From the NCBI RefSeq assembly GCF_012689525.1, contig NZ_CP051516.1:3534001-3598000 (forward strand): a DNA stretch of 64,000 nt, written 5' to 3'. The notes under the pieces were generated by a model that worked only from the letters and a program-made list of their open reading frames with translations, had not been told where the DNA came from and made no database searches. Source of the DNA: Paraburkholderia aromaticivorans (GTDB lineage: Bacteria > Pseudomonadota > Gammaproteobacteria > Burkholderiales > Burkholderiaceae). The position numbers and the translations under genes are program-made. Numbering within the stretch: position 1 is the stretch's first letter; each line of letters opens with the position of its first letter. This document shows, in pieces, positions 27,911 to 37,974 of this stretch.

Positions 27911-30318
27911 TGAACCGCACCGATGCTTTCATCGAACACACTGCCAGACACACCGCCGCTCACGAGAGCGACGCGGCGATCGGCGTGTCGCTGCCGCATG
28001 AATCCGCCGCGCTGCATGTGAGCGGCGAAGCCACTTACACGGACGACGTACCCGAGCTGCAAGGCACGCTGCACGCGGCACTCGGTCTGTCGCGCCATGC
28101 GCACGCACGGATCGTGTCGATGGATCTCGACGCGGTCAGGAAAGCGCCGGGCGTGATCGCCGTGCTGACCGCCGAAGACATCCCCGGCGAGAACAATTGC
28201 GGCCCGGTGTTGCACGACGATCCGATTCTCGCCGTCGATGAAGTGCTGTACCTCGGTCAGCCGGTGTTCGCCGTGATCGCCGAAAGCCATGAACTCGCAC
28301 GCCGCGCCGCCGCGCTGGCAAAAAGCGACGACGTGGTCCGCTACGAACCGCTCGAAGCGATCCTCACGCCCGCCGATGCCAAAGCCGCGAAGCAGTTTGT
28401 CTTGCCGCCGCTGCATCTGAAACGCGGCGAGCCGGATGCGAAGATCGCCGCCGCGCCGAACCGGATCAGCGGCACGTTCGAAGTCGGCGGGCAGGAACAG
28501 TTCTATCTGGAAGGCCAGATCGCGTACGCAGTGCCGAAGGAAATGGACGGCATGCTCGTCTACAGTTCGACGCAGCACCCGAGCGAAATGCAGCAACTGG
28601 TCGCGCATATGCTCGACTGGCCGGCGCATAACGTGGTGTGCGAATGCCGGCGCATGGGCGGCGGCTTCGGCGGCAAGGAATCGCAATCGGCGCTGTTCGC
28701 CTGCGTGGCGTCGCTGGCGGCGAAACGGCTGCGCCGTCCGGTCAAACTCCGCGCCGACCGCGACGACGATTTCATGATCACCGGCAAACGCCACGACGCG
28801 GTCTACGCGTACGAAGCGGGCTTCGACGACAGCGGCCGTATTCTCGGCGCGCGCGTCGAAATCGCGTTGCGCGCGGGCTACTCCGCCGATCTTTCCGGTG
28901 CCGTCGCCACGCGCGCGGTCTGCCACTTCGACAACGCGTACTACCTGTCCGATGTCGATATCGTCGCGCTGTGCTGCAAGACCAATACGCAATCGAACAC
29001 TGCGTTCCGCGGCTTCGGCGGTCCGCAAGGCGCGCTCGTGATGGAAGTGATGATGGACAGCATCGCGCGTCAGTTGCACTGCGATCCGCTCGACGTGCGC
29101 CTCGCCAACTACTACGGCATCGGCGAGCGCGACACAACGCCGTATGGACAGCGCGTCGAGGACAACATCATCGCGCCGTTGACCGATGAACTGCTCGGCA
29201 CCAGCGACTATCGCGCGCGTCGCAAGGCGATCGCGGTTTTCAATGCAAACAGTCCGGTGCTCAAGCGCGGCCTCGCGTTTTCGCCGGTGAAGTTCGGCAT
29301 CTCGTTCAACGTGCCGTTTCTGAATCAAGCCGGCGCGCTCGTGCATGTGTACAAAGACGGCTCAGTGCTAGTCAATCACGGCGGCACGGAAATGGGCCAA
29401 GGGCTCAACACCAAAGTCGCGCAAGTGGTCGCCAACGAGTTCGGCCTGCCGCTCTCGCGCGTGCGGGTCACGGCAACCGATACGTCCAAGGTCGCGAACA
29501 CGTCGGCGACCGCGGCTTCCACCGGCAGCGACCTGAACGGCAAAGCCGCCGAAGCCGCGGCGAAGACGATTCGCGCGCGGCTCGCGAAACTCGCGGCCAA
29601 ACAACTCGGCGGTGCCGCAGACGACGTGCAATTCGCCAACGCCGAAGTGTCGGTGAACGGCGGAGCGATGCCGTTCGAGCAACTGGTCGGCGCCGCCTAT
29701 CTGGCGCGCGTGCAGTTGTGGTCGGACGGTTTCTACACCACGCCGAAAGTGCATTGGGACGCGAAAACGCTGACCGGTCACCCGTTTTATTACTTCGCGT
29801 ACGGCGCGGCGGTCTCGGAAGTCGTGATCGATACGCTGACCGGCGAATGGAAACTGGTGCGCGCGGACGTGCTGCACGACGCCGGCCAGTCGATCAACCC
29901 GGCCATCGACATCGGCCAGGTGGAAGGCGGCTTTATTCAGGGCATGGGCTGGCTCACCACCGAGGAACTCTGGTGGAACCGCGATGGCCGTCTGATGACG
30001 CACGCACCGTCCACCTACAAGATTCCCGCGGTGAGCGACACGCCCGCCGCGTTCTACGTGCAGCTCTATCAGAACCGCAACGCCGAGCCGACCGTGTTCC
30101 GCTCGAAGGCCGTCGGTGAGCCACCGCTGCTGTTGCCGTTCTCGGTGTTCCTCGCGATTCGCGACGCGATCGCGGCCGCGGTGCCGGATGCGCAAGAGGC
30201 ACCTCAGTTGCGCGCGCCGGCCACGCCCGAAGCGATTCTCGACGCACTGGACGCCTTGCAGCCGCCGCCCGCGCCGCAACCGGCAACGGAGCCCGCGACG
30301 ACCGTCACGACAGTTTGA
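27910..30318 (+). CDS. xdhB: Xanthine dehydrogenase large subunit (molybdopterin)
   Basis: 802 residues from the ATG at 27910, overlapping the xdhA stop. Mo-cofactor landmarks: RRMGGGFGGKES, the conserved Arg loop TAFRGFGGPQG, GTEMGQGLNTKVAQV and the catalytic-Glu segment KAVGEPPLLLPFSVF near the C-terminus. The C-terminal ~20 residues are Pro/Ala/Thr rich. It forms the substrate-binding half of the XdhAB heterotetramer in the cytoplasm. It is followed after 96 bp by xdhC. Confidence 0.94.
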   Translation: MNRTDAFIEHTARHTAAHESDAAIGVSLPHESAALHVSGEATYTDDVPELQGTLHAALGLSRHAHARIVSMDLDAVRKAPGVIAVLTAEDIPGENNCGPVLHDDPILAVDEVLYLGQPVFAVIAESHELARRAAALAKSDDVVRYEPLEAILTPADAKAAKQFVLPPLHLKRGEPDAKIAAAPNRISGTFEVGGQEQFYLEGQIAYAVPKEMDGMLVYSSTQHPSEMQQLVAHMLDWPAHNVVCECRRMGGGFGGKESQSALFACVASLAAKRLRRPVKLRADRDDDFMITGKRHDAVYAYEAGFDDSGRILGARVEIALRAGYSADLSGAVATRAVCHFDNAYYLSDVDIVALCCKTNTQSNTAFRGFGGPQGALVMEVMMDSIARQLHCDPLDVRLANYYGIGERDTTPYGQRVEDNIIAPLTDELLGTSDYRARRKAIAVFNANSPVLKRGLAFSPVKFGISFNVPFLNQAGALVHVYKDGSVLVNHGGTEMGQGLNTKVAQVVANEFGLPLSRVRVTATDTSKVANTSATAASTGSDLNGKAAEAAAKTIRARLAKLAAKQLGGAADDVQFANAEVSVNGGAMPFEQLVGAAYLARVQLWSDGFYTTPKVHWDAKTLTGHPFYYFAYGAAVSEVVIDTLTGEWKLVRADVLHDAGQSINPAIDIGQVEGGFIQGMGWLTTEELWWNRDGRLMTHAPSTYKIPAVSDTPAAFYVQLYQNRNAEPTVFRSKAVGEPPLLLPFSVFLAIRDAIAAAVPDAQEAPQLRAPATPEAILDALDALQPPPAPQPATEPATTVTTV

Positions 30319-30332
30319 ACCAACCACCCTAC

Positions 30333-30361
30333 GGCCTGACGCGACACGAACGCGCCAGGCC
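30333..30361 (+). other. Imperfect hairpin between xdhB and xdhC
   Basis: GGCCTGACGCG / CGCGCCAGGCC arms with one mismatch and a 7-nt loop, 15 bp after the xdhB stop and without a T run. It could stabilise the 3' end of the xdhAB part of the message and lower xdhC expression relative to the enzyme subunits. Confidence 0.4.
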
Positions 30362-30414
30362 ACACTCAACCGGCCGCACGGACACCCCGCGCGGCCACGT
30401 ATGGAGAACGCCGG

Positions 30415-31431
30415 ATGCAAGCCTGGCTACCTGACCTGCAACAACTGCTCGCGCACGGCGACGCCGCCGTGCTGGTGACGGTCGCGCGCGTCGAAGGTTC
30501 GGCGCCCCGCGAAGCCGGCACCAAGATGATCGTCACGCGCGACTCGGCGAAACACACCATCGGCGGCGGACACCTCGAATGGAAAGCCATCGAGACTGCG
30601 CGCCAGGTGCTGCGCGACGGCATGCGCTCGCCGCACATGCGCCGTCTGGAGCGCTTCGCGCTCGGCCCGAGCCTCGGCCAATGCTGCGGCGGCGCGGTGA
30701 TTCTCGCCTTCGAGCGGCTCGATGTGGGCGACCTCGGCTGGATCACGACGCTGGCGAAACGCGTGGCCGCGGGCCAGTCGACGGTGCGTAGCGTATCATT
30801 CGGCCCCGCACCGGATGCGGTGATGCTGTCCGACCCCGAGCCGGGCGTCGACGCCGCGGACTGCCTGCTGTGGGACGGCGCCGGTTTCGACGACAGCGGC
30901 GCGCTGCTCACCGAAACCGTCGCGCCAGGCGACTTCTCGGTCGTGCTGTTCGGCGCCGGCCACGTAGGCGCCGCGCTGGTTCGCGTGCTGGCCACGCTGC
31001 CTTGCGCGGTCCGCTGGGTCGATGAACGCGACGCGCAATTTCCGCCTGTTGAAACGCTGCATGCGCCGAACGTGAAGATCGATCCGAACGACGCCCCCGA
31101 CGAAGCCATCGACCAGGCCGCGCCGAACACGTACTTCATCGTGATGACGCACAACCATGCGCTCGATCTCGAGTTGGCCGAGCGCATTCTGCGGCGTGGC
31201 GACTTCGCGTTCTTCGGCATGATCGGCTCGCACAGCAAGCGCAAGCAGTTCGAACACCGGCTGGCCGCGCGCGGTCTCGACCCGTCGCTGATCGCGCGGA
31301 TGAAGTGCCCGCTCGGCGTGGACGGCATTGTCGACAAGTCGCCGGAGATCATCGCGATCTCGGCGGCGGCGCAGGTGCTTCAGGCCGTCGAAGCGAACGC
31401 GGGCATGCCTCACGCCACGCAGACGGTTTGA
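30415..31431 (+). CDS. xdhC: Xanthine dehydrogenase accessory protein XdhC
   Basis: 338 residues. XdhC binds the molybdenum cofactor, helps its sulphuration and inserts it into XdhB. The N-terminal CoxI/XdhC domain has GSAPREAGTKMIVT, TIGGGHLEWKAIE and GPSLGQCCGGAV with its cysteine pair; the C-terminal Rossmann domain has VLFGAGHVGAALVRVLA and MTHNHALDLELAE. It is third gene of the xdhABC operon, with AUG 10415+20000 read as 30415 directly after a GGAG-like site. Confidence 0.92.
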   Translation: MQAWLPDLQQLLAHGDAAVLVTVARVEGSAPREAGTKMIVTRDSAKHTIGGGHLEWKAIETARQVLRDGMRSPHMRRLERFALGPSLGQCCGGAVILAFERLDVGDLGWITTLAKRVAAGQSTVRSVSFGPAPDAVMLSDPEPGVDAADCLLWDGAGFDDSGALLTETVAPGDFSVVLFGAGHVGAALVRVLATLPCAVRWVDERDAQFPPVETLHAPNVKIDPNDAPDEAIDQAAPNTYFIVMTHNHALDLELAERILRRGDFAFFGMIGSHSKRKQFEHRLAARGLDPSLIARMKCPLGVDGIVDKSPEIIAISAAAQVLQAVEANAGMPHATQTV

Positions 31432-31505
31432 AGCACGGCATGTCGACACAACGCTTACGCATCCGGCGCGAGATGATTCCAAAAGCGACTCCAACAAACT
31501 CCTGA

Positions 31506-32564
<1,059 letters not shown>

Positions 32565-32669
32565 CGGGCCGGACTATCGCAGCCGGCGGCGGCACGGGTT
32601 CGTTCGAGAGCCAATGATTGAACCGTCGTCCGGACTGTGCAGCTTCCCACAATCGGAGACGGTTTTTCC

Positions 32670-34034
32670 ATGACTCAATCTGCCAACCCGGCCAAAGCAG
32701 CCCAATCGGCATTCCGCGCGCAACTGCTGACCTTCAACGGCGACCCCGCGCAATCGCCCAACGCGGCGGTCTTCAACGAGGACGGTTTGTTGATCGTCGA
32801 AGACGGCCATGTCGTCGCGGCCGGCGCGTATGCCGCGCTCGCGTCGCAACTCGCGCCCGGTACGCAAGTGCAGGAAATGCGCGACAAGCTGATCGTGCCG
32901 GGTTTCATCGATACGCACATTCACTATCCGCAGACGGACATGATCGCCTCGCCGGCGCCGGGTTTGTTGCCGTGGCTCGAAACGTACACGTTCCCGACCG
33001 AGCGCCGCTTCGCCGATCCGGCTTATGCGCGCGACACCGCGAGCTTTTTCGTCGACGAACTGCTGGCGTGCGGCACGACCACCGCGCTCGTGTATTGCAC
33101 GGTCCATAAGGAATCCGCCGACGCGCTTTTCACCGAGAGCGAAGCGCGCAATCTGCGCATGGTAGCCGGCAAGGTGCTGATGGACCGCAACTGCCCCGAG
33201 TTTCTGCGCGACACCGCGCAATCGGGCTACGACGACAGCGCCGAGTTGATCGGCCGCTGGCACAATCGCGGCCGCCAGATGTATGCGCTGACGCCGCGTT
33301 TCGCGCCGACCTCGACCGAAGCGCAACTCGAAGCGTGCGGCGTGCTGGCGGGCAAGCATCCGGACATCTTTATCCAGAGCCACGTCGCGGAAAATCACGA
33401 CGAGGTGAAATGGGTCGCCGATCTGTTCCCGGGCCACCGCAGCTATCTGGACATTTACGATCACTACGGTCTGCTGCGCCGCCGCGCGGTGTACGGCCAT
33501 TGCATCCACCTCGACGAGGAAGACCGCAAACGCATGGCGCAAACCGGCACGGTCGCGTCGCATTGCCCGACCTCGAACCTGTTCCTCGGCAGCGGCCTGT
33601 TCGACTTCGACAAGGCCGATGAAGCCGGCATGCCGATCGCACTGGCGACGGACGTCGGCGGCGGGACCTCGTTCTCGATGTTGCAGACCATGAATGAGGC
33701 GCACAAGGTCGCGCGTCTGGGCGGCCATCATCTGACGGCCACGCGCATGTTCTATCTGGCCACCGCCGGCGCGGCCGAAGCGCTCGATCTGGCGGACAAG
33801 GTCGGCACGCTGAAGCCGAAGTCGGAAGCGGACTTCGTCGTACTCGATCCGCGCGCGACGCCGCTACTCGCGCGCCGGACCGCGCGTACTGAAACGTTGG
33901 AAGAGTTGCTGTTCGCGTTCGCGCTGCTCGGCGACGATCGCGCGATCTATGAGACATACGCGGCCGGCAAGCGCGTTCATCGTCGTGATGATGTGCGGCA
34001 GCCTGTGTCGGGCGCGGCGAGGATCGCGGCTTGA
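32670..34034 (+). CDS. guaD: Guanine deaminase
   Basis: 454 residues from the ATG at 32670, with GGAGA about 10 nt upstream. Cytoplasmic Zn amidohydrolase converting guanine to xanthine, the substrate of XdhAB. Signatures: PGFIDTHIHYPQTD (first Zn ligands), SHVAENHDEVKW, GHCIHLDEED and ALATDVGGGTSFSML with the catalytic Asp. Length fits the family. It ends the purine group, followed by a strong terminator. Confidence 0.92.
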   Translation: MTQSANPAKAAQSAFRAQLLTFNGDPAQSPNAAVFNEDGLLIVEDGHVVAAGAYAALASQLAPGTQVQEMRDKLIVPGFIDTHIHYPQTDMIASPAPGLLPWLETYTFPTERRFADPAYARDTASFFVDELLACGTTTALVYCTVHKESADALFTESEARNLRMVAGKVLMDRNCPEFLRDTAQSGYDDSAELIGRWHNRGRQMYALTPRFAPTSTEAQLEACGVLAGKHPDIFIQSHVAENHDEVKWVADLFPGHRSYLDIYDHYGLLRRRAVYGHCIHLDEEDRKRMAQTGTVASHCPTSNLFLGSGLFDFDKADEAGMPIALATDVGGGTSFSMLQTMNEAHKVARLGGHHLTATRMFYLATAGAAEALDLADKVGTLKPKSEADFVVLDPRATPLLARRTARTETLEELLFAFALLGDDRAIYETYAAGKRVHRRDDVRQPVSGAARIAA

Positions 34035-34061
34035 ACTGAGTGATTCACGCGGCTGAATGAA

Positions 34062-34100
34062 GAAACGGCGCTTCGGTTACGAAGCGCCGTTTTCACTCGT
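34062..34100 (+). terminator. guaD terminator; left copy of a 39-bp flanking repeat
   Basis: Stem AAACGGCGCTTCG / CGAAGCGCCGTTT followed by T4. The whole 39-bp segment, including the non-hairpin tail CACTCGT, recurs with three mismatches at 35171-35209, on the other side of a low-GC two-gene islet. Confidence 0.88.
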
Positions 34101-34223
34101 AAATGCCCAGATACCGCAGTCTGCTGACAGACCCACTTATCGGGCGATTGGGAAGCGCTTCGCAAGCCAAAGCAAAGCTGCGCAGTTAGCCGTAGCCCAT
34201 GCGTTCATCACTCGAAACAACGG

Positions 34224-34697
34224 CTATTCGTAACCGCTGAGGTCGTCGACCTTGATGACTTTCCACTGACCGTCCGGCTGTCTCCGCATAAACGCCAAGA
34301 CCGTCTGAAGAGTGGCCTTGGTGTCGCGTCCAAGAACGACCGGAACAACAGCGGTGTCGCCGAATATCAGTGCTTGGCGCGCTTCAATGTGTGCGGCCCA
34401 GTCCTTCTCATCGTAATCCTGAACTTTCGTAAAGGGGTCGCTGTCTCCGGCGAACTTGTTTGCCTTGTATTCCGCGCGCAGAAAATCGACCGTTGGTTTT
34501 GCAACGTATCGATAGATTTCTTTATCCAGCAAGGGAAACCCTCGATTTTCCGAATCGCGCTTGATGTACCACGCGTAAAAAGCTGTCGCACTTGCCTCGG
34601 GCGTGGCCGGTTCTCCGTGCGCCATAGCCAGCGGGTGAAAAAGCACACCAAGAACCATGCTTAGGACGACGGCTAACACTGCCAGATATTTTTTCAT
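34224..34697 (-). CDS. DUF3828-like periplasmic protein, putative immunity protein
   Basis: 157 residues with a signal peptide at 1-26 (KKYLAVLAVVLSMVLGVLF, cleavage near AMA-H). The mature domain, with ATAFYAWYIKRDSENRGFPL, LRAEYKANKFAGDSDPF, QDYDEKDW and WKVIKVDDLSGYE, matches the DUF3828 pattern of small exported NTF2-like proteins. It begins 9 nt after the stop of the amidohydrolase gene on the same strand. Periplasmic location and toxin-then-immunity order suggest it neutralises that enzyme; this is inference. Base composition is clearly lower in GC than all neighbours. Confidence 0.65.
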   Translation of the reverse strand: MKKYLAVLAVVLSMVLGVLFHPLAMAHGEPATPEASATAFYAWYIKRDSENRGFPLLDKEIYRYVAKPTVDFLRAEYKANKFAGDSDPFTKVQDYDEKDWAAHIEARQALIFGDTAVVPVVLGRDTKATLQTVLAFMRRQPDGQWKVIKVDDLSGYE

Positions 34698-34706
34698 GAT
34701 TTCTGT

Positions 34707-35075
34707 TCAGTTGTGGCGGTAGATTTTGTACGTCGGTTGTACAGTCCGGTATTGCTGACTCGGGTAGAACCCGTGATATTGCTTGGAGTCCGATACCCAG
34801 ATTTGCCCATCGAACATTGCCATATGCCCAGCGGGGTGGTTTGCAATTGGTTGAATCACAACAACGTCCCCCTTTTGAAGGTAAGCGGAATTGATTTCAT
34901 AAAACCCGGCGCTGATCAACGATTGTCCATAGCCTTTTGCGTCCCGTGTTCGGTCAATCACGATTCCGCCTCGCTCAATCGCCAGCCGCACGAACTTTGC
35001 GCAGTTCCCCGTGCTCATCGGTGCGGCATGGGAGCTAACATAGTTGGCAGCGCCGAATCGATCATATGCAGGCAT
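34707..35075 (-). CDS. Small NlpC/CHAP-like cysteine amidohydrolase, putative antibacterial effector
   Basis: 122 residues from the ATG at 35075 (GGAG 8 nt upstream; the ATG at 35081 is only 2 nt from it). Papain-like pattern: catalytic Cys in MSTGNCAKFVRLAIERGG, about 60 residues later GDVVVIQPIANHP then catalytic His in AGHMAMFDG, and a polar Asp/Ser-Lys segment VSDSKQYHG. The size, lack of signal peptide and this Cys...His layout recall type VI secretion amidase effectors (Tae) that cut peptidoglycan. No T6SS gene is in the window, so delivery is unknown. Low GC and flanking repeats suggest recent transfer. Confidence 0.65.
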   Translation of the reverse strand: MPAYDRFGAANYVSSHAAPMSTGNCAKFVRLAIERGGIVIDRTRDAKGYGQSLISAGFYEINSAYLQKGDVVVIQPIANHPAGHMAMFDGQIWVSDSKQYHGFYPSQQYRTVQPTYKIYRHN

Positions 35076-35170
35076 TCGCATGTCTCCTTCTTCTGATTGA
35101 AGTCCAATGCTAAGGACCGGCGCTCATCTTGAAATTATTCGCTGACAGTTGTTTTCACTTCACGCTAAAA

Positions 35171-35209
35171 AAAACGGCGCTTCGATAACGAAGCGCCGTT
35201 TTCACTCGT
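35171..35209 (-). terminator. Terminator of the FAD oxidoreductase gene; right copy of the flanking repeat
   Basis: 14-bp stem AAAACGGCGCTTCG / CGAAGCGCCGTTTT with an ATAA loop; on the minus strand it runs into a long T tract. It is nearly identical to 34062-34100, including the CACTCGT tail. It serves the gene ending at 35241. Confidence 0.88.
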
Positions 35210-35240
35210 GCGTACCGTACAGCCCACGCCGCACAGCCCA

Positions 35241-36488
35241 TCAACGCTGCTGCATGCACACCTCATGCAACGCATTCAACCGACGCACCGGATCGGCGAC
35301 ATACGGGTTCGTCTCATCCCACGCATAACCCGCCAGCACCGCGCTGATCATGCGGCGAATCGACGGCGTCTGCTCCGGATAGAAAATGATGTCCTGCAAC
35401 GCGCCCGAATACCAACGCTCGACGAAAGCGCGGAACGTATCGATCCCCTTGCGCAACGGCACGTCGTAAGCTGCCGACCAATCGACCTGCTCGCCGTCCA
35501 GTTGCCGGTTCAAGGTCTGCACCGCGAGATGCGCCGAGCGCAGCGCGATCGTCACGCCGGACGAAAACACCGGATCGAGAAACTCGCCCGCATTGCCGAG
35601 CAGCGCGTAACCCGGCCCGTGCAGGCGCTCCACGTTCGCCGCATAGCCACCGATGTGGCGCACCGGCATCAGGAACGGCGCGTTGCCGATCAAGCGGTTG
35701 AACGTCGGCTCCTGCTGGATCAGCGCGCGCAGCTTCGCGTCGCGTTCGGCTTCAGGCACGTCGAGAAAACTCGCCTCGGCGACACATCCCACCGACGAAC
35801 GGCCGCCCGCCAGCGGAATCATCCAGAACCACACGTCGCGATGTTCCGGATGCGTCGCCACGCAGATCTTGTTGCGGTCCGTCATGCCCGCCGGAATGCC
35901 GTCCTGCACGTGCGTGAAGATCGCGGCGCGCGTCGGCATGCGCGTCGGCGCTTCGAGGTTCAGCAAGCGCGGCAAGACGCGGCCGAAGCCGCTAGCGTCG
36001 AACACAAAACGCGCTTCGATCTGATACGCGTGATCCGCTTCGTCGACCACATCGACCAAAGGCATGACGCCGGTATGAACCGCACGCACCGTATGGCCGA
36101 AGCGAACATCGGCGCCCTGCTCCACCGCACAGCGAATCAGAATGTCGTCGAATACCGCGCGTTCGACCTGGTAGGTGGTGCCCCAACCCGGCGAATGCTT
36201 GTCGCGGAAGTCAAACGCCGACGACTGATCGCGGTAGATGAAATGCGCACCGTTCTTGTACTGGAAGCCCGCTTCGACCACCGCCTGTAGCATGCCGGCC
36301 TCTTCGAGGTAAGCCATGCTCTGCGGCAACAGGCTTTCGCCGATGGAAAAGCGCGGAAAGTGCTGGCGCTCCAGCACCAGCACGGAGCGCCCGGCTTTGC
36401 GCAGCAATGCGGCCGCAACCGCGCCTGCCGGTCCGGCACCGATGATCACGACATCGACGGTCGTGCGCTTTGACGAATGTGTACTCAA
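35241..36488 (-). CDS. FAD-dependent oxidoreductase of the APE locus (geranylgeranyl-reductase/halogenase-like)
   Basis: About 415 residues from a TTG at 36488 with GAGG 5 nt upstream; no early ATG exists. FAD fingerprint VVIIGAGPAGAVAAALLRKAG, the RFSIGESLLPQS segment typical of flavin halogenase/reductase-like proteins, FDASGFGRVLPR and YALLGNAGEFLDPVFSSGV. It lacks an obvious WxWxIP halogenase signature (it has WFWMIPLAGG), so oxidation or reduction of a pigment or lipid intermediate is more likely than halogenation. It is divergent from the methyltransferase gene and lies beside the aryl-polyene operon, to which both probably belong. Confidence 0.8.
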   Translation of the reverse strand: MSTHSSKRTTVDVVIIGAGPAGAVAAALLRKAGRSVLVLERQHFPRFSIGESLLPQSMAYLEEAGMLQAVVEAGFQYKNGAHFIYRDQSSAFDFRDKHSPGWGTTYQVERAVFDDILIRCAVEQGADVRFGHTVRAVHTGVMPLVDVVDEADHAYQIEARFVFDASGFGRVLPRLLNLEAPTRMPTRAAIFTHVQDGIPAGMTDRNKICVATHPEHRDVWFWMIPLAGGRSSVGCVAEASFLDVPEAERDAKLRALIQQEPTFNRLIGNAPFLMPVRHIGGYAANVERLHGPGYALLGNAGEFLDPVFSSGVTIALRSAHLAVQTLNRQLDGEQVDWSAAYDVPLRKGIDTFRAFVERWYSGALQDIIFYPEQTPSIRRMISAVLAGYAWDETNPYVADPVRRLNALHEVCMQQR

Positions 36489-36623
36489 ATTTGCCTCAAT
36501 CGTTTGGCTTGCCCGCAGCAACGTTTCGCTGCATCCTTACGTCTCGTTACAATCACGCTTCAACGCCCCGAAGGATGTCGTCAGGGCGGGCACAGCAACA
36601 ACGCCATTTCGCCGGGAGCCAGC

Positions 36624-37352
36624 GTGTCGTCATCCGAAACATCCAGTGTGCCTTTCGTGCCGGAAACGGCTTTCGGGATCTGGTTCCTGCGTACCCATAC
36701 CTGGGAACATCATGTGCTGCGGGTCGCGATCAACGACCTCAAGCGCCTCATCGACGCGCCCTTGCCCGAGGCGCCGGTGATCGTCGACGTCGGCTGCGGC
36801 CAAGGCATCTCCTTCCGCCTGCTTGCCGAGGCGTTCAAGCCGCGCCGTCTCGTCGGCATCGACTACCACGAGCCGTCGTTGGCGCTCGCCGCTGAGGCTG
36901 CGAACGCCTGCCGCGACAAGCTCGCCGATATCGAACTGCTGCACGTGGACTGCGCGAAACTGCCGCTGCCCGACGCGAGCGCCGATATCGTGTTCTGCCA
37001 CCAAACTTTCCACCACCTCGTCGAGCAGGATCGCGCGCTCGCCGAGTTCCACCGCGTACTCAAACCGGGCGGCGTGTTGCTGTTCGCCGAATCCACCGAC
37101 GCGTACATCAAATCGTGGGTGATCCGGCTGCTGTTCCGTCATCCGATGCACGTGCAAAAGAGCGCCGACGGCTACCTCGACATGATCCGCCGCGGCGGCT
37201 TCCGCTTCAGCGAGCGCAACGTGTCGCTGCCCTACCTCTGGTGGAGCCGCGCGAAAGACTTCGGTCTTCTCGAACGGCTCGGTCTGACCCATCCGCAACC
37301 CGGCAAGCGCCGTGAGACGCTGGTCAATGTCGCGGCGGTCAAAGCCGGTTGA
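36624..37352 (+). CDS. Class I SAM-dependent methyltransferase of the APE locus
   Basis: 242 residues from a GTG at 36624 with GGGAG 5 nt upstream. Rossmann SAM-binding motif VIVDVGCGQGISFRLLAEAF, then GIDYHEP (acidic ribose ligand), DCAKLPLPDASADIVFCHQTFHH and VLKPGGVLLFAEST. It is a methyltransferase-11/25-type small-molecule enzyme; in aryl-polyene clusters such enzymes are thought to modify the aryl head group, which would fit here. It is the only plus-strand gene in the APE locus and converges on the end of the main operon. Confidence 0.82.
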   Translation: MSSSETSSVPFVPETAFGIWFLRTHTWEHHVLRVAINDLKRLIDAPLPEAPVIVDVGCGQGISFRLLAEAFKPRRLVGIDYHEPSLALAAEAANACRDKLADIELLHVDCAKLPLPDASADIVFCHQTFHHLVEQDRALAEFHRVLKPGGVLLFAESTDAYIKSWVIRLLFRHPMHVQKSADGYLDMIRRGGFRFSERNVSLPYLWWSRAKDFGLLERLGLTHPQPGKRRETLVNVAAVKAG

Positions 37353-37387
37353 TAGGCAGCAAGGCCCGAGCCTGATGCGGTAATACA

Positions 37388-37430
37388 GCGCGAGGCGGCG
37401 ACGAACGCCGCCTTCCTGCTTGCCTCGCGC
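37388..37430. terminator. Hairpin between convergent methyltransferase gene and APE operon
   Basis: Two mutually exclusive stems share one arm: a compact 8-bp stem AGGCGGCG / CGCCGCCT with a 5-nt loop (37393-37413), and an outer GCGCGAGGC / GCCTCGCGC (37388-37430). No T run follows, so it may be a weak terminator or an RNA-end barrier. Confidence 0.45.
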
Positions 37431-37470
37431 GCATACGTACTTCTCCGCGCTGACTGGCGCGGACCCACTC

Positions 37471-37914
37471 TTACTTACGCAGCGTCACCACTTCACCCGT
37501 CAACGCGACGCCAGCAACCACCGCGCCCGCGCCACACGTGTACTCGGTGGCGCTCTCACGCAATTCGTTCTTGTAGTTGCTCTTGATGTTGATCACCGCG
37601 TTGCCGCCTTCCTTGCGCGCGCGTTCCTGCAACTCGATCACCGCCGAGAGGAAAACGTGCTGGCAGGCTTGCAGATCGCTCTTGCCGAACGCGTTGGTCT
37701 TCTTGTTGGTGGCGAATTCGCCCATCGTCTTCACGACAGCCGGATGGCGCTGCCCCGCGAAATACAGCGGGATGTCTTCGCTCACTTTGCCGGGTTCGCT
37801 TTGCAAGGCCTGATCGACCGGAAAGTAGCTGACCGTATCGCGGGCAAAAGCCGGCGCAGCGCTCAGCGTGGCAAACGAAGCAATCAATGCGGCAAACAGC
37901 AGATGGCGTTTCAT
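37471..37914 (-). CDS. Small exported protein of the APE operon (paralogue 1)
   Basis: 147 residues with a signal peptide (MKRHLLFAALIASFATL, cleavage near AFA-R). The mature domain has IPLYFAGQRHPAV, a helical middle with one Cys (LQACQHVFLSA), GNAVINIKSNYKN and EYTCGAGAVVAGVALTGEV. It is clearly related to the next upstream gene (37975-38397), so the two arose by tandem duplication. The fold resembles small YbjQ/DUF4156-like envelope proteins; relatives are often mislabelled as excinuclease fragments. It is probably periplasmic, last gene of the operon; role in pigment export or anchoring unknown. Confidence 0.7.
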   Translation of the reverse strand: MKRHLLFAALIASFATLSAAPAFARDTVSYFPVDQALQSEPGKVSEDIPLYFAGQRHPAVVKTMGEFATNKKTNAFGKSDLQACQHVFLSAVIELQERARKEGGNAVINIKSNYKNELRESATEYTCGAGAVVAGVALTGEVVTLRK

Positions 37915-37974
37915 TGAGACTCCTGGGTGGTTGTTGTTGCTCTGTGAGTTCTATGTCAATCAGCCTGGTTCGGC

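Noticed and set aside
35241..36488. Flavin-dependent halogenase
   Set aside because: The WxWxIP signature is not present (it reads WFWMIP), and the conserved halogenase Lys could not be placed; general FAD oxidoreductase is safer.
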